From the NCBI GenBank assembly GCA_005801395.1, contig SYDV01000217.1:1-6511 (forward strand): a DNA stretch of 6,511 nucleotides, read 5' to 3'. Positions within the stretch are counted from its first letter, which is position 1. Every line of letters begins with the position of its first letter. The stretch is from Planctomycetia bacterium. Lineage in GTDB: Bacteria > Planctomycetota > UBA11346. The notes beneath the pieces are model-generated. The model saw only the letters and a list, made by a program, of their open reading frames with translations. It ran no database searches and was not told where the DNA came from. The position numbers were made by a program, and so were the translations under genes. This document shows positions 5,846-6,511 of this stretch, piece by piece.

Positions 5846-6511
5846 ATGACATCGGATTCTCCTAAATTAGCGACGGACGACTTAAACAAATGGATGCCGT
5901 CACTTGATCCAGCGCATGAGCCAGAAAAAACCATTAGCTCTCTGGGGTTAGAAGCGGGTGCGAAGCCTCGTGCTTCGTTAAATCTACATCGCCTGGGATA
6001 TGAAATTGGTGTAGAATTAGGCCGTGGTGGCATGGGGTTAGTCAATAGTGCACGACAGGAAGTTTTTGATCGTGAGGTGGCCGTCAAACGTCTAATAAGC
6101 GATGAATCGCATCATCAAGAAGCGATGAAGTTTTACGCTGAGGCTGTGATTACGGCACAATTAGAACATCCACATATTGTGCCAATACATGATTTGATGT
6201 CGACGGCTGATGGAAAATTGCAATTAGTTATGAAACGCGTGAACGGTTTTTCATGGCGGGATTTGCTTCATCCTCGAACACCCGAACATCGTAATCGCGC
6301 GAAATCGTTAACTTTGAATGACCATCTTGATATCATGCTGAAAGTTTGCGATGCGGTGTCGTTTGCTCATGAGCAAGGCGTGTTGCATCGGGATATAAAG
6401 CCAGAAAATATTATGGTTGGTAGTTATGGCGAAGTATTAGTCATGGATTGGGGTTGCGCGGTGGTATTTGGTGATCGCGAACATCATTCAATCGTGCCGC
6501 GAGTAGAGGAA
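5846..6511 (+). CDS. Hanks-type Ser/Thr protein kinase, N-terminal part (cut by window end)
   Basis: The first 222 residues of a PknB-like Ser/Thr kinase are present; the frame runs open off the right edge. After a polar leader of about 50 residues, the kinase domain starts at YEIGVELG. The glycine loop GRGGMGLV (59-66) fits GxGxxGxV, REVAVKRL supplies the ATP-binding lysine K81, and E99 in FYAEA is the probable helix-C glutamate. LEHPHIVPIHDL follows, then LVMKRVNG at the hinge. The catalytic loop HRDIKPEN (181-188) has D183, K185 and N188, and VMDWG (199-203) carries the metal-binding D201. All essential residues are present, so activity is expected. DWG instead of DFG is common in planctomycetal kinases. 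Cytoplasmic at this end; sensor or anchor domains would lie in the missing part. ATG 5846 is chosen with GGA 7 bases upstream, but ATG 5834 is in frame and nearly as good. Confidence 0.93.
   Translation, partial: MTSDSPKLATDDLNKWMPSLDPAHEPEKTISSLGLEAGAKPRASLNLHRLGYEIGVELGRGGMGLVNSARQEVFDREVAVKRLISDESHHQEAMKFYAEAVITAQLEHPHIVPIHDLMSTADGKLQLVMKRVNGFSWRDLLHPRTPEHRNRAKSLTLNDHLDIMLKVCDAVSFAHEQGVLHRDIKPENIMVGSYGEVLVMDWGCAVVFGDREHHSIVPRVEE

Noticed and set aside
5806..6087. Minus-strand open frame of 93 codons opposite the kinase start.
   Set aside because: It lies opposite the clearly coding kinase N-terminus and its translation has low-complexity, shadow-like composition.

Overview
This window looks like chromosomal DNA from a bacterium of moderate G+C content, most likely in the PVC superphylum (Planctomycetota or a relative). 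That is inferred from three things: a short omega subunit that reads like the planctomycetal form, a Hanks-type Ser/Thr kinase carrying DWG instead of DFG, and a secreted HEAT-repeat protein with an N-terminal beta-rich domain of a kind I associate with these phyla. No 16S rRNA or other decisive marker is present.

Layout, left to right. (1) Positions 1-251 are non-coding apart from a short tandem heptamer and a strong intrinsic terminator at about 187-225, which serves the minus-strand genes. (2) A minus-strand pair, rpoZ (767-973) then rplM (252-677), links a transcription subunit with ribosomal protein L13. The usual partner rpsI is absent and the terminator follows rplM directly. (3) A 198-base divergent intergenic region separates rpoZ from a plus-strand pair: ilvE, a branched-chain aminotransferase starting at GTG 1172, and a closely coupled SAM-dependent methyltransferase with an uncharacterised N-terminal half (about 2097-3230). 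(4) Convergent with that pair, on the minus strand, is a long exported HEAT-repeat protein (3366-5270, or to 5309). (5) About 520-560 bases of weakly coding sequence follow, holding at most one doubtful small minus-strand ORF. (6) The window ends inside a plus-strand Ser/Thr protein kinase gene (from 5846, truncated at 6511).

The first half is mostly housekeeping: transcription, translation and amino acid metabolism. The second half is lineage-specific: an exported protein divergent from a signalling kinase. Three genes (rplM, ilvE, HEAT protein) have a GAGG Shine-Dalgarno 5-9 bases before the chosen start. rpoZ is the exception and carries CCTCCT, the complement of a Shine-Dalgarno, directly before its ATG. 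I see no CRISPR array, transposon, tRNA, rRNA or recognisable defence system. The most unusual points are the rpoZ-rplM linkage without rpsI, the ilvE-methyltransferase coupling, and the two proteins with uncharacterised domains.
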